Assembly (NCBI RefSeq): GCF_037975245.1
Contig: NC_092573.1
Span: 7,488,501 to 7,552,500 of the forward strand
Source: Apostichopus japonicus
Lineage: Eukaryota > Echinodermata > Holothuroidea > Aspidochirotida > Stichopodidae
Direction: 5' to 3'
Length of the DNA stretch: 64,000 nucleotides
The notes under the pieces are model-generated. The model had not been told where the DNA came from. It was given only the letters and a program-made list of their open reading frames with translations, and did no database searches. The position numbers were made by a program, and so were the translations under genes. Of this stretch, positions 12,432 to 26,000 are shown one piece after another (position 1 is the first letter of the stretch; every line of letters starts with the position of its first letter).

Positions 12432-13240
12432 AATGGCCTACATCATCTGCTATATTTTATATGACGTTAGAAAGACCTAAAATTTGTACAAGCATTCAGT
12501 TTATAGTAGTTGTTAATTTAAACTCAAAAGTTTTGACCCAAGGTAACTCAATAGTGGTCTCTGATGATTAAATGGCTTTTCTCTTTTTTTTGGTATATGA
12601 ATTAAGAATTTAAGCATTTTGCATTGAAGAGACTGCAGGCATGCCTAAGGTAGTTCTTCGGTGCACTGCTAATGAATCCTTGTGAGATACACCTATGACC
12701 ATCGCAGTGTAAACTTTGTGATATATCCATTTCATTACAACATCTCTGCTTAATGACAGATAATTTCAGATGTCAGTGTTGTTAAAAAGGAAATGTATCT
12801 GTTCTGTGCTCGTTTATTTTTAATTTATTTTAATTTGCATTGGAATTGTGAATCATCATTTTGTCAGTGTCTTCCAAAGACAACAATCTATTATCATTGT
12901 TAAGGTGCTCAGAGCAGAGGATATACAATTGAACAGGATTCCACAAGAGCAAGCATAAAGCACAAGAGAGAGTATTAATACAGAAGGGTCAGTCTGACCT
13001 GTGGTACCTATATAGGAGAAGAGAGTCAGGGGACACAGGCACTCCTACTGTGTTTACTGCAAACAGAATTATTACTCTTCTAAATCTGTCATAGATAAAG
13101 CAAATATGTGAACCACTAATAACGTTCAAAGTATAGCATTTTCAATGTAGGAAATGAAACTTTAGGCTGTAATTCTAGTTCAAAAGATACAGGCTTGATG
13201 AGACCCTGAGATTATCTGTCTTCTACATATACGTAGAGCT
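12432..13240. other. No recognised gene
   Basis: AT-rich intergenic sequence. No exon, RNA gene or clear repeat was seen. Confidence 0.4.
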
Positions 13241-13244
13241 CCTG

Positions 13245-13990
13245 TGATCAGAGGTACCTTAACAGAGGGTGAGAGGAACAGGGGTATCCATGTAGAGGTA
13301 GAGAGGGTCAGGGTATCTAACTAGAAGAAGAAAGGGACAGAGGTACTTAAATAGAGGATCTAAATGAAGGAAGAGAGTGCCATGGAGCATCCCAGAGGTA
13401 GAGATGGCCAAGGGCATCTAAGTAGAAGAAGAGGGCCACGGTATCGAAATGGTGGCAGAGGTAACCAGAGCTGTCAAACCTAAAGAAGGGTTTATGGGTA
13501 TCTTAATAGAGTAAATAGAGGGTCGATGATATCTGAATAGTAGAACTTGGAAGGGTCACAGGTATCTAAATGAATGGAGAGCAGGTCAGATATGTCTAAA
13601 GGGTCAGAGGAAGAGAGGGCCATGGAAGTCTAAATAGAGAAAGACATGGCCTGAGGTGTCTCAAAACTGAGGAAGAAAGAGTTCTAGGTACCTAAATAGA
13701 GTAAGCAAGGCCAGGGGTATCTAAACAGAGGGAGAGAAAGTCAGGGTATCTAACTAGAGGGAGAGGGGGTCATGTGTATCTAAATAGATGAAGAGAGAGT
13801 TATATGTACCTAAGTAGAGATTAAGAGGGGGTTATGTTTATCTAAATAGAGGAAGATGGGGTTATGCGTATCTAAATAAAGGAAGAGGGGGTTATGTGTA
13901 TCTAAGTGGAGAAAGAGGGGGTAATGTGTATCTAAATATAGAGAATGAGGGGGTTATTTGTATCTAAATAGAGACGAAGATGGCCTCTAC
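13245..13990. repeat. Degenerate purine-rich minisatellite
   Basis: A motif like GTATCTAAATAGAGGAAGAG recurs roughly every 30-45 bp. Copies are imperfect at the left and become regular to the right, where the GGGGGTTATGTGTATCTAAAT form repeats. The spacing varies, so it is an old array. Confidence 0.8.
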
Positions 13991-14358
13991 ATAAAAATTG
14001 CCTGGTTATGCAGATCTGTTTTAATTATGAGAAAATAGCAGTTATAAGTAGAGATTGTAAATGATGCAATTTAATTTTGAAGCTACTTTTATCACTTTGT
14101 TGAAAGAGACCATGAAATGCGTCTCAAATGGTGCTGTAAATTGTTTTAGGCTATTGCTAAAATAATAAATAATACCATGTTACCTTGTTTAATGTTTCCC
14201 TTTGTTCTCTTTGTCATGTTATCTCTGGTATTAGTCCATTTATATAAGAGAATGATGAAACTTTACCAGTCCCCAATTTTAGCACGCAGAAATTTGTTAA
14301 ACTAAAAGTAGTCCAATGGAGGTTCTGATTATCACAATTATCCAAGAACATTTTAAAC

Positions 14359-15150
14359 ATGTTGTCCAATATCAAGCAAGACAAAAACATTTTAAAGTGT
14401 GCATCCTGTGCTTTGCTATTAACTTGTATATCATCGGCATCTGTTAAATTATCTGTTTCAGCTAAGAACATCGGTGTCACTTTTGATAGTTCATACTCAT
14501 TCAAGCAACATATTTCCAGTACTTGTAAGTCAATCAACTTCTTCCTCCGCAAAATGGCACACATTCGGAAATATCTAACTGAAAAGTCCTGCAAGACCGT
14601 CATTCATGCTATATTAATGTCTGCCAAACTGGATTATGCCAACTCGCTTCTATATGGTTTACCAGATAATCAGCTTCGATTGCTCCAGCGAACACAAAAT
14701 ACAGCAGCCAGAATCATCACACGCCCAAAGAAGTTCGACCACATCACTCCTATTCTTCGGCAACTGCACTGGTTACCTGTTTCCTACAGGATAAACTTCA
14801 AGATCATCCTGCTCACATATAAAGCCCTGCATGGATTAGCACCAGTATACATGAGTAGCATGATCAGTCGGTAGACCACCACCCGCTCTCTCCGATCCTC
14901 AAATCAGCTACTGCTCCATGTACCTAAGTGGAAGCTCAAGTCATTTGGTCAACGATCCTTTTCTAATGCCGCTCCTACTCTTTGGAACTCACTTCCACTG
15001 CACATCAAGTCGGCACCCAACGTTAACATTTTCAAAAACAGACTCAAAACTTATCTATTTTTGACTGCCTTCCCTGAGCACTAGCGCCACTGAGGATTGG
15101 TTTTCCTCTGGATACTGGCGCTATATAAATTTGCATTTATTATTATCATC
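14359..15150 (+). mobile_element. LINE fragment, C-terminal end of reverse transcriptase ORF (CR1/Jockey-like)
   Basis: The frame at 14359-14874 encodes the region after the polymerase core of a non-LTR retrotransposon: KNIGVTFDSS (after motif C), then QLHWLPVSYRI and LLTYKALHGLAPVY, a hallmark tail of the CR1/L2/Jockey group. A single TAG at 14872-14874 interrupts it. The same frame then continues to a second stop at 15082-15084 through TLWNSLPLHIKS. The 3' end is TA-rich with an ATTATTATC tail. The polymerase core is missing, so this is a 5'-truncated dead copy. Confidence 0.88.
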
Positions 15151-15184
15151 AATTGATTCAGAGAAACATATCGATTGACACTAC

Positions 15185-15645
15185 TAGGGTTCAAGCTCCA
15201 CTGGGACCCTCATTGAGCCAGCAATTGACCACAGAGGCAGAATAATGGATAACCCAACCTCCATCGGCTAAAGCCCCCATTGAGCTAGCAATTGAGCTAC
15301 TAGGGTTCAAGCTCCACTGGGACCCTCATTGAGCTAGCAATTGGACCACAGAGGCAGAATAACATATAACCCCAACCTCCACCAGCTAAAGACCCCATTG
15401 AGCCAGCAATTGGACCACCAGTGGCAGAATAACTGATAACCCTTACCTTCACTGGCTCAAGCCCCCATTGAGCTAGCAATTGGATCACCAGAAACAGAAT
15501 AACAGATAACCCTTACCTTAACTGGCTCAAGCCTCCATTGAGCTAGCAATTGGACCACAAGAAACAGATTAACGGTAACTTTAACCTCCACTGCCCCCCC
15601 CCCCCCATTGAGCTAGCAATTGGACCACAGAGGCAGAGGATCTTG
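15185..15645. repeat. 69-bp minisatellite
   Basis: Units contain ATTGAGCTAGCAATTGGACC and then GGCAGAATAACNNATAACCC, about six or seven copies. A poly-C run of 14 bases interrupts the last units at about 15595. Confidence 0.92.
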
Positions 15646-16865
15646 TGAAACTTATACAGATACGGAATATTTTGTTGTAGTGATAACAGGTATATGCCAG
15701 TGGCTGAAGTTATTTGTTTAACAAGTTTTGGGAAATGTCTGCAAGGTTGAACAAATTACAAATTTGGTGAAATTTAATTTTATGAAGGCATCTGTTATTA
15801 AACAGCTAAGGTAGTAATATCATCATGAGAATTGAGCTGCAAATGTCTGGTTTACTTCATAAGGAACAAATAAGGGAAAAAAAGATGATGGCCTGGTACA
15901 AACAGTTTATTTTCAAACAAACAAACATAGTTATGTACAAGCAATGGACTTGGGTTTTCAACTAATAGTCTGGACTATTGTTCTCTTACATATTAGTGCC
16001 ACATTGTGTACCAGCAGTTTCCCTTGTAATGTGTACTCTGCACTGACCTCCCATACACACACATATTTGGTACGTGAATACGATTTGTAGGTATATTGTA
16101 ACATAAGATGTAACATTCTACTTTTTCTATATTTCACATGGTCGCTTATTCAACAAATCTGCGACCAGACTAATGCATAAAGGAAGTTACCATGACTGCT
16201 GTGAATAAACTTGACGTCCTTCTGACATTCCCAAGGGTGATTATGGTCGTCCAACAGAAAATTTAATCCCTAACTATACAACAACTTTACAGAAAATGAG
16301 TCATTAAGTTCATGCATTATGTTAGGTGCAACTCAAAGGTTGAGAATAAACAGACCCAACAATATCAAAACAGTTACAATTTGCTATTTTTTTCCCTTCA
16401 AAATTCAAGTCTTTACGAAGCATAACTAAGGTAAACCTGGACAGCTTGTAGTATGTCTTCACGTTTGAATTAATAGATGATGATGCACAGAATACCTGCT
16501 TCCGATGTCAGCCATCTTTACCTGACGACTTGTCTGATAACTTAAACATAAACTATTAGTCCCATGTTATTAGATAAACGATGGGGTACTATATTCCAGG
16601 TAATTTGTAAATGTAATTATTGTGCTGCAGCTATGCTTGCAGTCTGATGTTTTCAATTACTCAGAGTTGCTACTGGGAGATGGAATTAACAATTCACTTC
16701 ACATAATGACTAGAAGTAATTGACTTTAATATCATCTGATATATAACACTGTTATATCTGATCCTCCATTCAGACAAATGTTAATAATTAATCAATTGAT
16801 CAATCAACCCATCCAAACATAAAATAAGGAAAGTCTTGAGATCGGGCAAGCAGTTATTTCAGTGT
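15646..16865 (-). other. Probable NAA35 3' UTR and downstream sequence
   Basis: No gene was recognised. Candidate minus-strand poly(A) signals are ATTAAA at 16725-16730 and 16262-16267 and AATAAA at 15906-15911. The last would give a 3' UTR of about 1.1 kb. Confidence 0.45.
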
Positions 16866-17041
16866 CAACAGGTCAGCCATCAGAGACTTAAGTCAACTGG
16901 TCAGCCATCAAGACTGGAGGCAACTGGTCAGCCATCAAGACTGGAGGCAACTGGTCAGCCATCAAGACTGGAGGCAACTGGTCAGCCATCCAGACTGGAG
17001 GCAACTGGTCAGCCATCAAGACTGAAGGCAAGTGGTCAGCC
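16866..17041. repeat. 27-bp minisatellite in the NAA35 3' UTR
   Basis: Six to seven units of ACTGGTCAGCCATCAAGACT plus GGAGGCA sit directly behind the NAA35 stop codon. The open frame of TGQPSRLEA repeats on the plus strand (16836-17189) is a by-product, since 27 is a multiple of three and the minus-strand reading is the real gene. Confidence 0.95.
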
Positions 17042-17042
17042 G

Positions 17043-20000
17043 TCACTGGAGTTTGATGATCGGAAATGTGTTGTGCACTCCAAAGTCAAAACTGGGGACA
17101 ATTTGACTGTCCCTTTTGTGGCCTCCTGCAAGCAACTTCATCACTACACTGTTAGTTTTAGCTACTCGAATCAAGGTGTTGGTCTATGAAAGCAAATCAA
17201 AGAGATGTGAAACAATTTAAATTGAAATAAAAAGCACACCATGTATACTTCACCAATCAACTATTTTGATACCCCACACCAATCAGCTATGTGGGTGGGT
17301 ATGTTGATATACTTCACCAATCAACTATGTGGTTATTTTGATAAACCTCACCAATCAACTTGATATACCTCTTCAATCAACTTCATATACCTCACCAATC
17401 AACTATGTGGTTATTTTGATATACCTTACCAATCAACTTGATATACCTCACCAATCAACTATGTGGGTATGTTGATATACTTCACCAATCAACTATGTGG
17501 TTATTTTGATATACCTCACCAATCAACTATGTGGGTATTTTGATATACCTCACCAATAAACTATGTGGTTATTTTGATAGACCTCACCAATCAACTTGAT
17601 ATACCTCACCAATCAACTATGTGGGTAATTTGATATACCTCACCAATCAACTGTGGTTATTTTGATATACCTCACCAATCAACTTGATATACCTCACCAA
17701 TCAACTATGTGGTTATTTTGATAGACCTCACCAATCAACTTGATATACCTCACCAATCAACTATGTGGGTATTTTGATATACCTCACCAATCAACTATGT
17801 GGTTATTTTGATAGACCTCACCAATCAACTATGTGGGTATTTTGATATACCTCACCAATCAACTATGTGGTTATTTTGATAGACCTCACCAATCAACTTG
17901 ATATACCTCACCAATCAACTATGTGGTTATTTTGATAGACCTCACCAATCAACTTGATATACCTCACCAATCAACTATGTGGGTATTTTGATATACCTCA
18001 CCAATCAACTATGTGGGTATTTTGATAGACCTCACCAATCAACTTGATATACCTCACCAATCAACTATGTGGTTATTTTGATAGACCTCACCAATCAACT
18101 TGATATACCTCACCAATCAACTATGTGGTTATTTTGATAGACCTCACCAATCAACTTGAACTACCTCACCAATCAACTATGTGGGTATTTTGATATACCT
18201 CACCAATCAACTATGTGGTTATTTTGATATACCTCACCAATCAACTATGTGGTTATTTTGATATACCTTACCAATCAACTTGATATACCTCACCAATCAA
18301 CTATGTGGGTATGTTGATAGACCTCACCAATCAACTATGTGGTTATTTTGATATACCTTACCAATCAACTTGATATACCTCACCAATCAACTATGTGGTT
18401 ATTTTGATAGACCTCACCAATCAACTTGATATACCTCACCAATCAACTATGTGGTTATTTTGATAGACCTCACCAATCAACTTGATATACCTCACCAATC
18501 AACTATGTGGTTACTTTGATATACCTCACCAATCAACTTGATATACTTCACCAATCAACTTGATATACCTCACCAATCAACTACCTTGGTATTTTGATGT
18601 ACCTCACTACCTTTGGACTATTCTGGTATTCAGACATACCTCACATATCAACTATTTTGTGTATTAAGGCATATCTCATCTACTAAATATTACACATGCA
18701 ATCAAAGTATGCTTGGTATTTGCATATATTATTCCATATACTGGTGTTTGTATGCATAGTAAATAGTGTTAGCATGCAATGGTACATATTGGTGTTAGTA
18801 GGTAATACGTATTGGTGTTAGTATGTTATAATACATATTGGTGTTCATATTTTGTAATACATATTGTGTTAGAATGTTATGATACATGGTGTTACTAGGT
18901 ATATAGTATTGGTGTTAGTATGTTATGATTCATATCGGTGGTAGTACCTTATGATACATATCCGTGTTAGTACTTTGTATTACATATTGGTGTTAGTATT
19001 TTATTCGTTATACTTAGTTCAACAAAAGTTGGGAACGCATAGACAAAGAGTAGGAGAAGGAAACAGAAGGCAGTGCAAGTTGCATTTGGTCCTTAGTTCA
19101 TTTTTACAAGCATAACATATCTAATTAATCCAATGTAATCTAATCACATACAAACACTTTGTCAATATTTACACTAAGAAATGAAACCAATAGCAGTGGT
19201 AATATGAAGATCTCACAGACTATTTGTAAATATGTTGCTGTTCATGAAAAAATGACTTAATATCATACCCAATTCATCCATGAGTACCTAAGATTGTGCA
19301 ATATGTGATAAGCAATGTGATAAGCAATTTCTTATCTCAACAAATGAAACATAATCGTTATAAAGATGAGGTTTACGTCAGGGTGCATTTTATAGATAAT
19401 CAAAACCACACTAGTCCTGATGAAAGATATATTAATATACAAGAGATACTCACCTCAGACGATGAGTTTGTAATCTTCTCAAAGATTACAAGAGCCTTCA
19501 TGAATAGATTATGAGCAGTGAAGTAGATATCTGTTGCCCTATTTGGCTGGTTCTCAAAGAGTTTCAGATCACAGATTTGGTAGTACTGGTCATATTGCAC
19601 CAAAGGAGGAGTGATTATGCAATTAAAAGCCGCAAAGCGATGTTCGAACCTAACATGTTCGCTGTCAAATTCTCTGGCAGGCCTCTGGATTTTACCCTCC
19701 AACATGAAACCATTTGCAGCCTACAAATAATGTAAAATAACAGAGATTAAAAACAAGAAAAACATTATTAAAGTTATGGCAAAGGGAAACATTAATTTAT
19801 ACTATGTGTCCTAGCAACAGAAATAAGTTGTAATGTTCAACATTATGACTTACATCTGGTACATTACGGAAAGAGAATGACATCTTCCCAAAGATGGTAG
19901 TTAATATGCTGTCGAGTTGATGAGTACACTTGGAGTAGGTATACCAGGGGTGGGCAACCTTTTTGAATGAATGGGCAAGATATAAGGAGTGAAAAATTGA

Positions 20001-23000
20001 CTGGGCCGCACCTAACCAACAACCTGCTGTTGATTTCAAACCTTTGATTCCGAGAACTTTCAAGCAATTGGTGGGTGTACTTAATCTGTATTCACAAAAA
20101 CATAATGTCAATACCGTACAGTTGATAATGAATGGGGATAAAAAGCCTACCTGACAGTATCATTAATGCCGATAAATTCTAAGCAGCATGTAAAATAGAT
20201 TGATTTTTTTCTTTTTCTTGAGACATCTCACAGGCTGCAAAAAATCACTGGCGGCCGCATGTGGCCCGCGGGCCATAGGTTGCCCACCCCTGAGGTATAA
20301 AATACTAATTGCTTGAAAATTGATGATATCGTGTTTGAGGACTTCAGGTAGATGTGTGCTACTGGTGTGGGCTTTAGAATTTGAGATAGTTACGTGTTAC
20401 AGAATGACAAGCTTGAAGTAGGTGTGTGCTACTAGTTATATACTTTAAACTCAATGACAGCTTTGGGCAGGTGGGTGCGGCGTGCCTGCAAAACAGACTT
20501 GGCACCTTTGTAGTGGAAAGAAATATGGTCAAATAATCACCTTATAGAAGCCTAAACAAAGTGTTTGAAGTCCCTGGCTCAATAATAGCTCCACTTCTAA
20601 AGGTCGAACCTTCTTCTTCTTGATTTTCTTTTTGTTACTCCTGCCTTTACCGGGGATGTCCATGTAAGCTGCCTCGTGCTCCTGGAGCATGTTGTCTGCT
20701 CTGGTTAGGGTGGAAATGTACCAAGCTAGTAAAAAGTCCGCTAGGTACCTGAAACAACAAAGAGGATAAAACATAATTAACTCTATAGTGCAGGTATTGA
20801 AGAAGAATATTTCTTCGGTGTTAAGTGATTTTAGCAATGAAGCTAAAAGCCTTATTACTGGTTGTTCAACTTGTACATGTGTTTTGTAATAAAATTACTG
20901 TTATTCAATCACGTTAATTAGATATGTTAATGATGGGGAACCAATAAACCAGCTTTTAAATAACACTCATTCAGCAAACAACACATTGACCACACTCACT
21001 GCCATACCAGCTACAATAATCAGGCCAGTATGGCCTGTGAGGGTCAGGAATGTTAGGAATGTCGGTGTCAGCTCATCTTTAGTATGATGGGACTGAAATT
21101 TGGTAAGATTGCAGCGTTTGTAATAGCTTTCTCAAGTCACTAGTAGGCATTATTTGAAATTCAAAAGTATTACTCCTCTCTCAAGTCTGTTATCAATGTA
21201 CCCCATAGGATAATGAATGCTGTGAAAGCAAGGAGTAAAACTTGTTCAGGGATTTTGGAAATTTGTAAAACCAAGGGTTGTCTCGAGGTCATTTTCCGTA
21301 TATATTTTTTTCACTGCTGTATAACTTTTTAACTGTACTGAAGGTAGAAGTCTAATTCTTCAAACACCTCCTGAAATTGTTCCTGGTACCCATTGAACTC
21401 ATTAATTTTGTTACTTCATGTATTTAGTGCCATTTTTTTTCAACTTTAGCTCTGACGACTGCTGACATGTTCAGAAATTCTTTGGTCTTTTGATCTGAGA
21501 GAGTTTGACCGTTGTCCACCTGAACCCTACCTATGTAATGTTACACTTTCAAAGTGGAAGTGTGTAGATACGGGCTCTCTGTAGACTGCCATTTTGATTG
21601 TAAGATGTGTATGAAGGGGATACAGGGCAACTTTTGTTTTGGAGGACTAGCCAAAATAATGCAAGTAACAGCAATGTGGTAACACAATTGGCATTTCATA
21701 GGTCTCATGGACTCCATTTTAAAATAAATCATCCTTGTTAGGGGTATTGGGAAGTCTTTTGCAGGTGGCATAGTCGACATTCTTGGAGAGAAGTAGTTGT
21801 GAGTGTTTCAATTTGTTTCATACAACAGCAGTTTTCAGACATGCAGTTTATTATTTGCAATATGTTGTTAGTTATAATTCTCATACAAGTGATTGATGTC
21901 CCTGCAAATGATGCAAATATAATGAAAAATTGAACAATATTCCTTCAGGAAACCCGCAGGGGTAATGCCTTGTACCTTATCTAAATGTTGTGGTCAACAA
22001 CTTGCGAGCTTCGAATGTGGTGTACCCACACAAAGGCCTCATTTGTTGCACTTTTTCTACGAAAACGTAGAATGGACCACCACATTAACAACTTAGATAC
22101 ACAGTGAAACAAATACAAATCTGAAATTACAGTTTTGCACAATTACTACCATGTTTAGTAAGTCATAATCCTGAGTATTTACTCTTGATAAGATACTTAG
22201 TCTGTGTACCAGGGTTGAAAAGTTTGAAAATAACCATTTTGCTCATTTCGATATCATCTTTTCAAAACGTAAAAATCTGAAATTTTTTGTCACATAGGAC
22301 CAAATGTGCAAATAATTTTAAGATTTCTGGTATTTTTTATGATATTTTGTGATGTTCTACCATTTGGCAATGTGTGTTCAGTCCTCTGTGTAATGTTTTG
22401 GTATATTTAATTTCCTGCCTTGAAACCTGCTGCATCTGATACTGGTCAAGCAAAGCTCCCTCAAAGATAAACTCTTCTAGTGCTCTTCTAGTAATTACCG
22501 TTCACATTTATGTGATCTATCCATGACCACATAATGAAGAAGGCTGTCGCAAAACCTGAAAATTTTTTCTAGTGCTTACATTACATTTTCTACAACAACT
22601 ACTACTGCATTAGTCTATCACAACACTCACCAATAAATATAATGATATTCGTGGACAGCATACAGTTCTAATTCAAATCCCAGTAAGATATAAGCCATCA
22701 TTGCCCGTAGCGTGTGATACATGACCCAACTACCAAAGCAAGCTTTGTAGGGTCGCCTTGGTTCTGAGATCACCATAAGACCATGGAGGTTGGCATCCAC
22801 CTTCTCAGCCTGCAAGAAATGAAATAAGTGACATTTAGCAATCACCATAAGTGACATTTAACAATCACCATAAGTGACATTTAACAATCACCATAAGTGA
22901 CATTTAGCAATCACCATAAGTGACATTTAGCAATCACCAGAGTGACATTTAGCAATCACCATAAGTGACATTTAGCAATCACCATAAGTGACATTTAGCA

Positions 23001-26000
23001 ATCACTGTAAGTGATATTTCACAATCACCTTTAAGTGACATTTTATTGAGCAAAATAGGTGACATTTAGCAATCACCATAAGTGACATTAAGCAATCATG
23101 ATAAGTGACATTTAGCAATCACCATAAGTGACATTTAGCAATCACCATAAGTGACATTTAGCAATCACCATAAGTGACATTTTAGCAATCACCATAAGTG
23201 ACATTTAGCAATCACCATAAGTGACATTTAGCAATCACCATAAGTGACATTTAGCAATCACCATAAGTGATATTTAACAATCATGATAAGTGACATTTAG
23301 CAATCACCATAAGTGACATTTAGCAATCACCATAAGTGACATTTAACAATCACTGTAAGTGATATTTAACAATCACCTTTAAGTGACATTTTATTGAGCA
23401 CAATGACAATCAACATATCTAACACTAACATCCCTACCTAATCCCATCTCAACAGCTAAATACAGGTTATGTTCCTCCCTATCCCATCTAATCAGCTAAA
23501 TTCAGGTTATGTTCCTCCCTATCCCATACTCATCAACTAAATACAGGCTATGTCCCTACCTATTCCATACTCATCAACTAAATGGTGGTTTATGTCCCTA
23601 CCTAATTCCCATCTCATCAGCTAAATATCTATCATTTTCTTACCTCATCTTGTAAGTTTGCCATCTCCTCCAGTAGCTGGCTTAGTTTGTCCCTCTGTCT
23701 AGCTCTATTGTGCCCAAATGTCTGAAGGAAGTTACTCATTGGCTAAAACCAAAATATGAAGACATGATACTGAAAACAGGTCATTATTAAAGTGCTCTGC
23801 AAATATCTAATTAGTTACATACAGTCTAGTTTAGGGTAGATACCGAGGGTAATGAAGGGAATATATATATATCAATGACATGTATTATACACTGTTAGCA
23901 TAATGTATCACAGGTTACATAACTCACTAGCGTAACTCACTCTTCTTTCATCTCGGATTCTAACATTCTTGCATTAGTTTTGCAGGATTATTTGGAAAAC
24001 GCTAAAGCCCATTTTCCGGCAGTATCCCTAAATCTTACATTAACATCATCCCAGCACTGCCTATTATTGCATAGTAATAACCAGTTATAGTAGAGTCAAT
24101 TCCCCCAAAAAACTATTTTTTGTTACAATATGCACAACTAAACTTAGAACAGAAATATTACCAACCACATAGAAGATTAGTGATTAGTGGAGTGTTAGCT
24201 CAGTGGTTAACGCCGGTGCCTTCCAATCATAAGGTCCCTGGTTCGAGTCACTCCAAGATTAATGTATGTCATCTAGTTACAGAGTTGTTGACAACTGACA
24301 ATTCATCATCATGAACGTTAAATATGAATCTAAGAGACTGACTTTGGTCAGCTTTGATAAGCCAATGAGGCTTCTTCGCGAGTTCCTGCTTGCAGGAGGA
24401 TCTAAAATATATACAAATACATACATACATACATTAAACATAATTAAATGAAAGCAATGATATTGGGCTATGACAAAGGACGGAATGGATTTAACCTACC
24501 CTGACACCGTGCAACAGGAGAGCGTCCACCATTTCCTTGACAGCAGGGTTGTTATACAACGGGCTTCTCGCTGCCACTGCTGGGGGCAGAACAAAAGACC
24601 TGACGGCATCTCTTAATATGTCCTGGACGAGCTCTACGCCAAAGACTTTACGATTATTGTGAGGTAATATCACCAACTGGAGGATTGACCTTGACAGAAC
24701 GCAAGGACACTTCCGACTGAACTGGCTGACAAAATCCTGGAGCAGAGAAGATCAAATTTATCATTAAGCTTTAATGACTAAAATACTAGCCATGTCCAAT
24801 GCTAAGGTCCACAAAGTCATTTTAATGCTACAGGGCTATCAACTGCAACCACTAAATCTTTACTTTGATAGTAAAAGTGACTTCACACAATAGCATCTTA
24901 CTGGTATACTTAATAGTATCATACATGTGGGTGGTAAAATTAGGTTGTCTGGGTAGTAAATAAGGTCGTCTTGGTAGTAAATAAGGTTTTCTGCATGGTA
25001 AATTAGATTTTCTGGTTGGTAAAATTAGCTAGTCTGGGTGGTAAATTTAGGTTGTCTGGGTAGTAAATAAGGTTTTCTGAATGGTAAATTAGATTTTCTG
25101 GGTGGTAAATTAGGCTGTCTGGGTGGTAAATGAGGTTATGTGGGTGGTAAATTATTGAACAAGTATACAAATGGAAACACTCTAGTTTAGAACGGTCATG
25201 CAAATTGGATATATTTTTGGTGTGCTTTTGTCAATTTTGTAAATCCACTTGTCTTTCAGCTGGCAATGAAGGGAAAATATGTATGTAACACAAAGAAACT
25301 TTGGTGGTATCGCAAGATAGAACGACCATTCAGTAGATGCCCTGATCAGAGTGTTCGTTAAACAATAACTAATTACTGCATCGTTTCTACATGAGTGCTT
25401 TTCTCTACAATTCTGTCAATTTCTTAGAGATGTTGCAGGCACTACAGCACAAAACGCCACAGACAAAATGTACTAAATGTGATTCATTTAAACTTACTAT
25501 AATAAAATGGAACCCTACGATATGAATAACGTCACAAACGGACAATAATCGTTTGAGCAATGCATCAAAGTAGTCCACAGCTTGATCCCTTCCCACAATT
25601 TTAGCATAACGTGGAAATGTCGGTGGCAAAAGTCGTTGATTCACTAGCGGCTCAAACCCCATTAGCAACGGAAAGTCTGCGAGAGAGAAAGATCAAAGAA
25701 GTTTACAGAGCAGGTTCATTATTTATATTAATAACCATTGCTGCCATATATGTGTACAAAGCATTCCATAATACAGAGATGAGCCTGGGGTAACAAAAAA
25801 ATCATGGAACTTTGCAAAAATTGCGGTATAGGCTCCAGTTTGCGTATGTTACAGTGTGTTAGGATGATAGGTGTAAATCTCGGAGGAAGGAAAAAAAAGG
25901 AGATAATCCGCGAATTCGCGGAAAAAGCTCATGCCTGATAATAAAACACAATTTAGAAATTGCTTGATGTCATTGTGAATTACTGCTAAACCTTTTAAAC

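Noticed and set aside
16836-17189. Plus-strand 117-codon frame with TGQPSRLEA repeats
   Set aside because: It is antisense to NAA35 exon 15 and its 27-bp 3' UTR array. The minus-strand reading matches the conserved NAA35 C-terminus.
22815-23400. CRISPR-like regular array
   Set aside because: Units are contiguous without unique spacers and the DNA is animal, so this is a minisatellite. The same applies to all other arrays here.
24189-24262. tRNA gene
   Set aside because: A and B boxes are present, but the arms do not form a clean cloverleaf and a long conserved body follows that recurs elsewhere, so it is a SINE head. The same holds at 2436, 48812, 60720 and 37939.
25611-25793. 60-codon plus-strand frame
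   Set aside because: Antisense to NAA35 exon 9 and running into a MITE.
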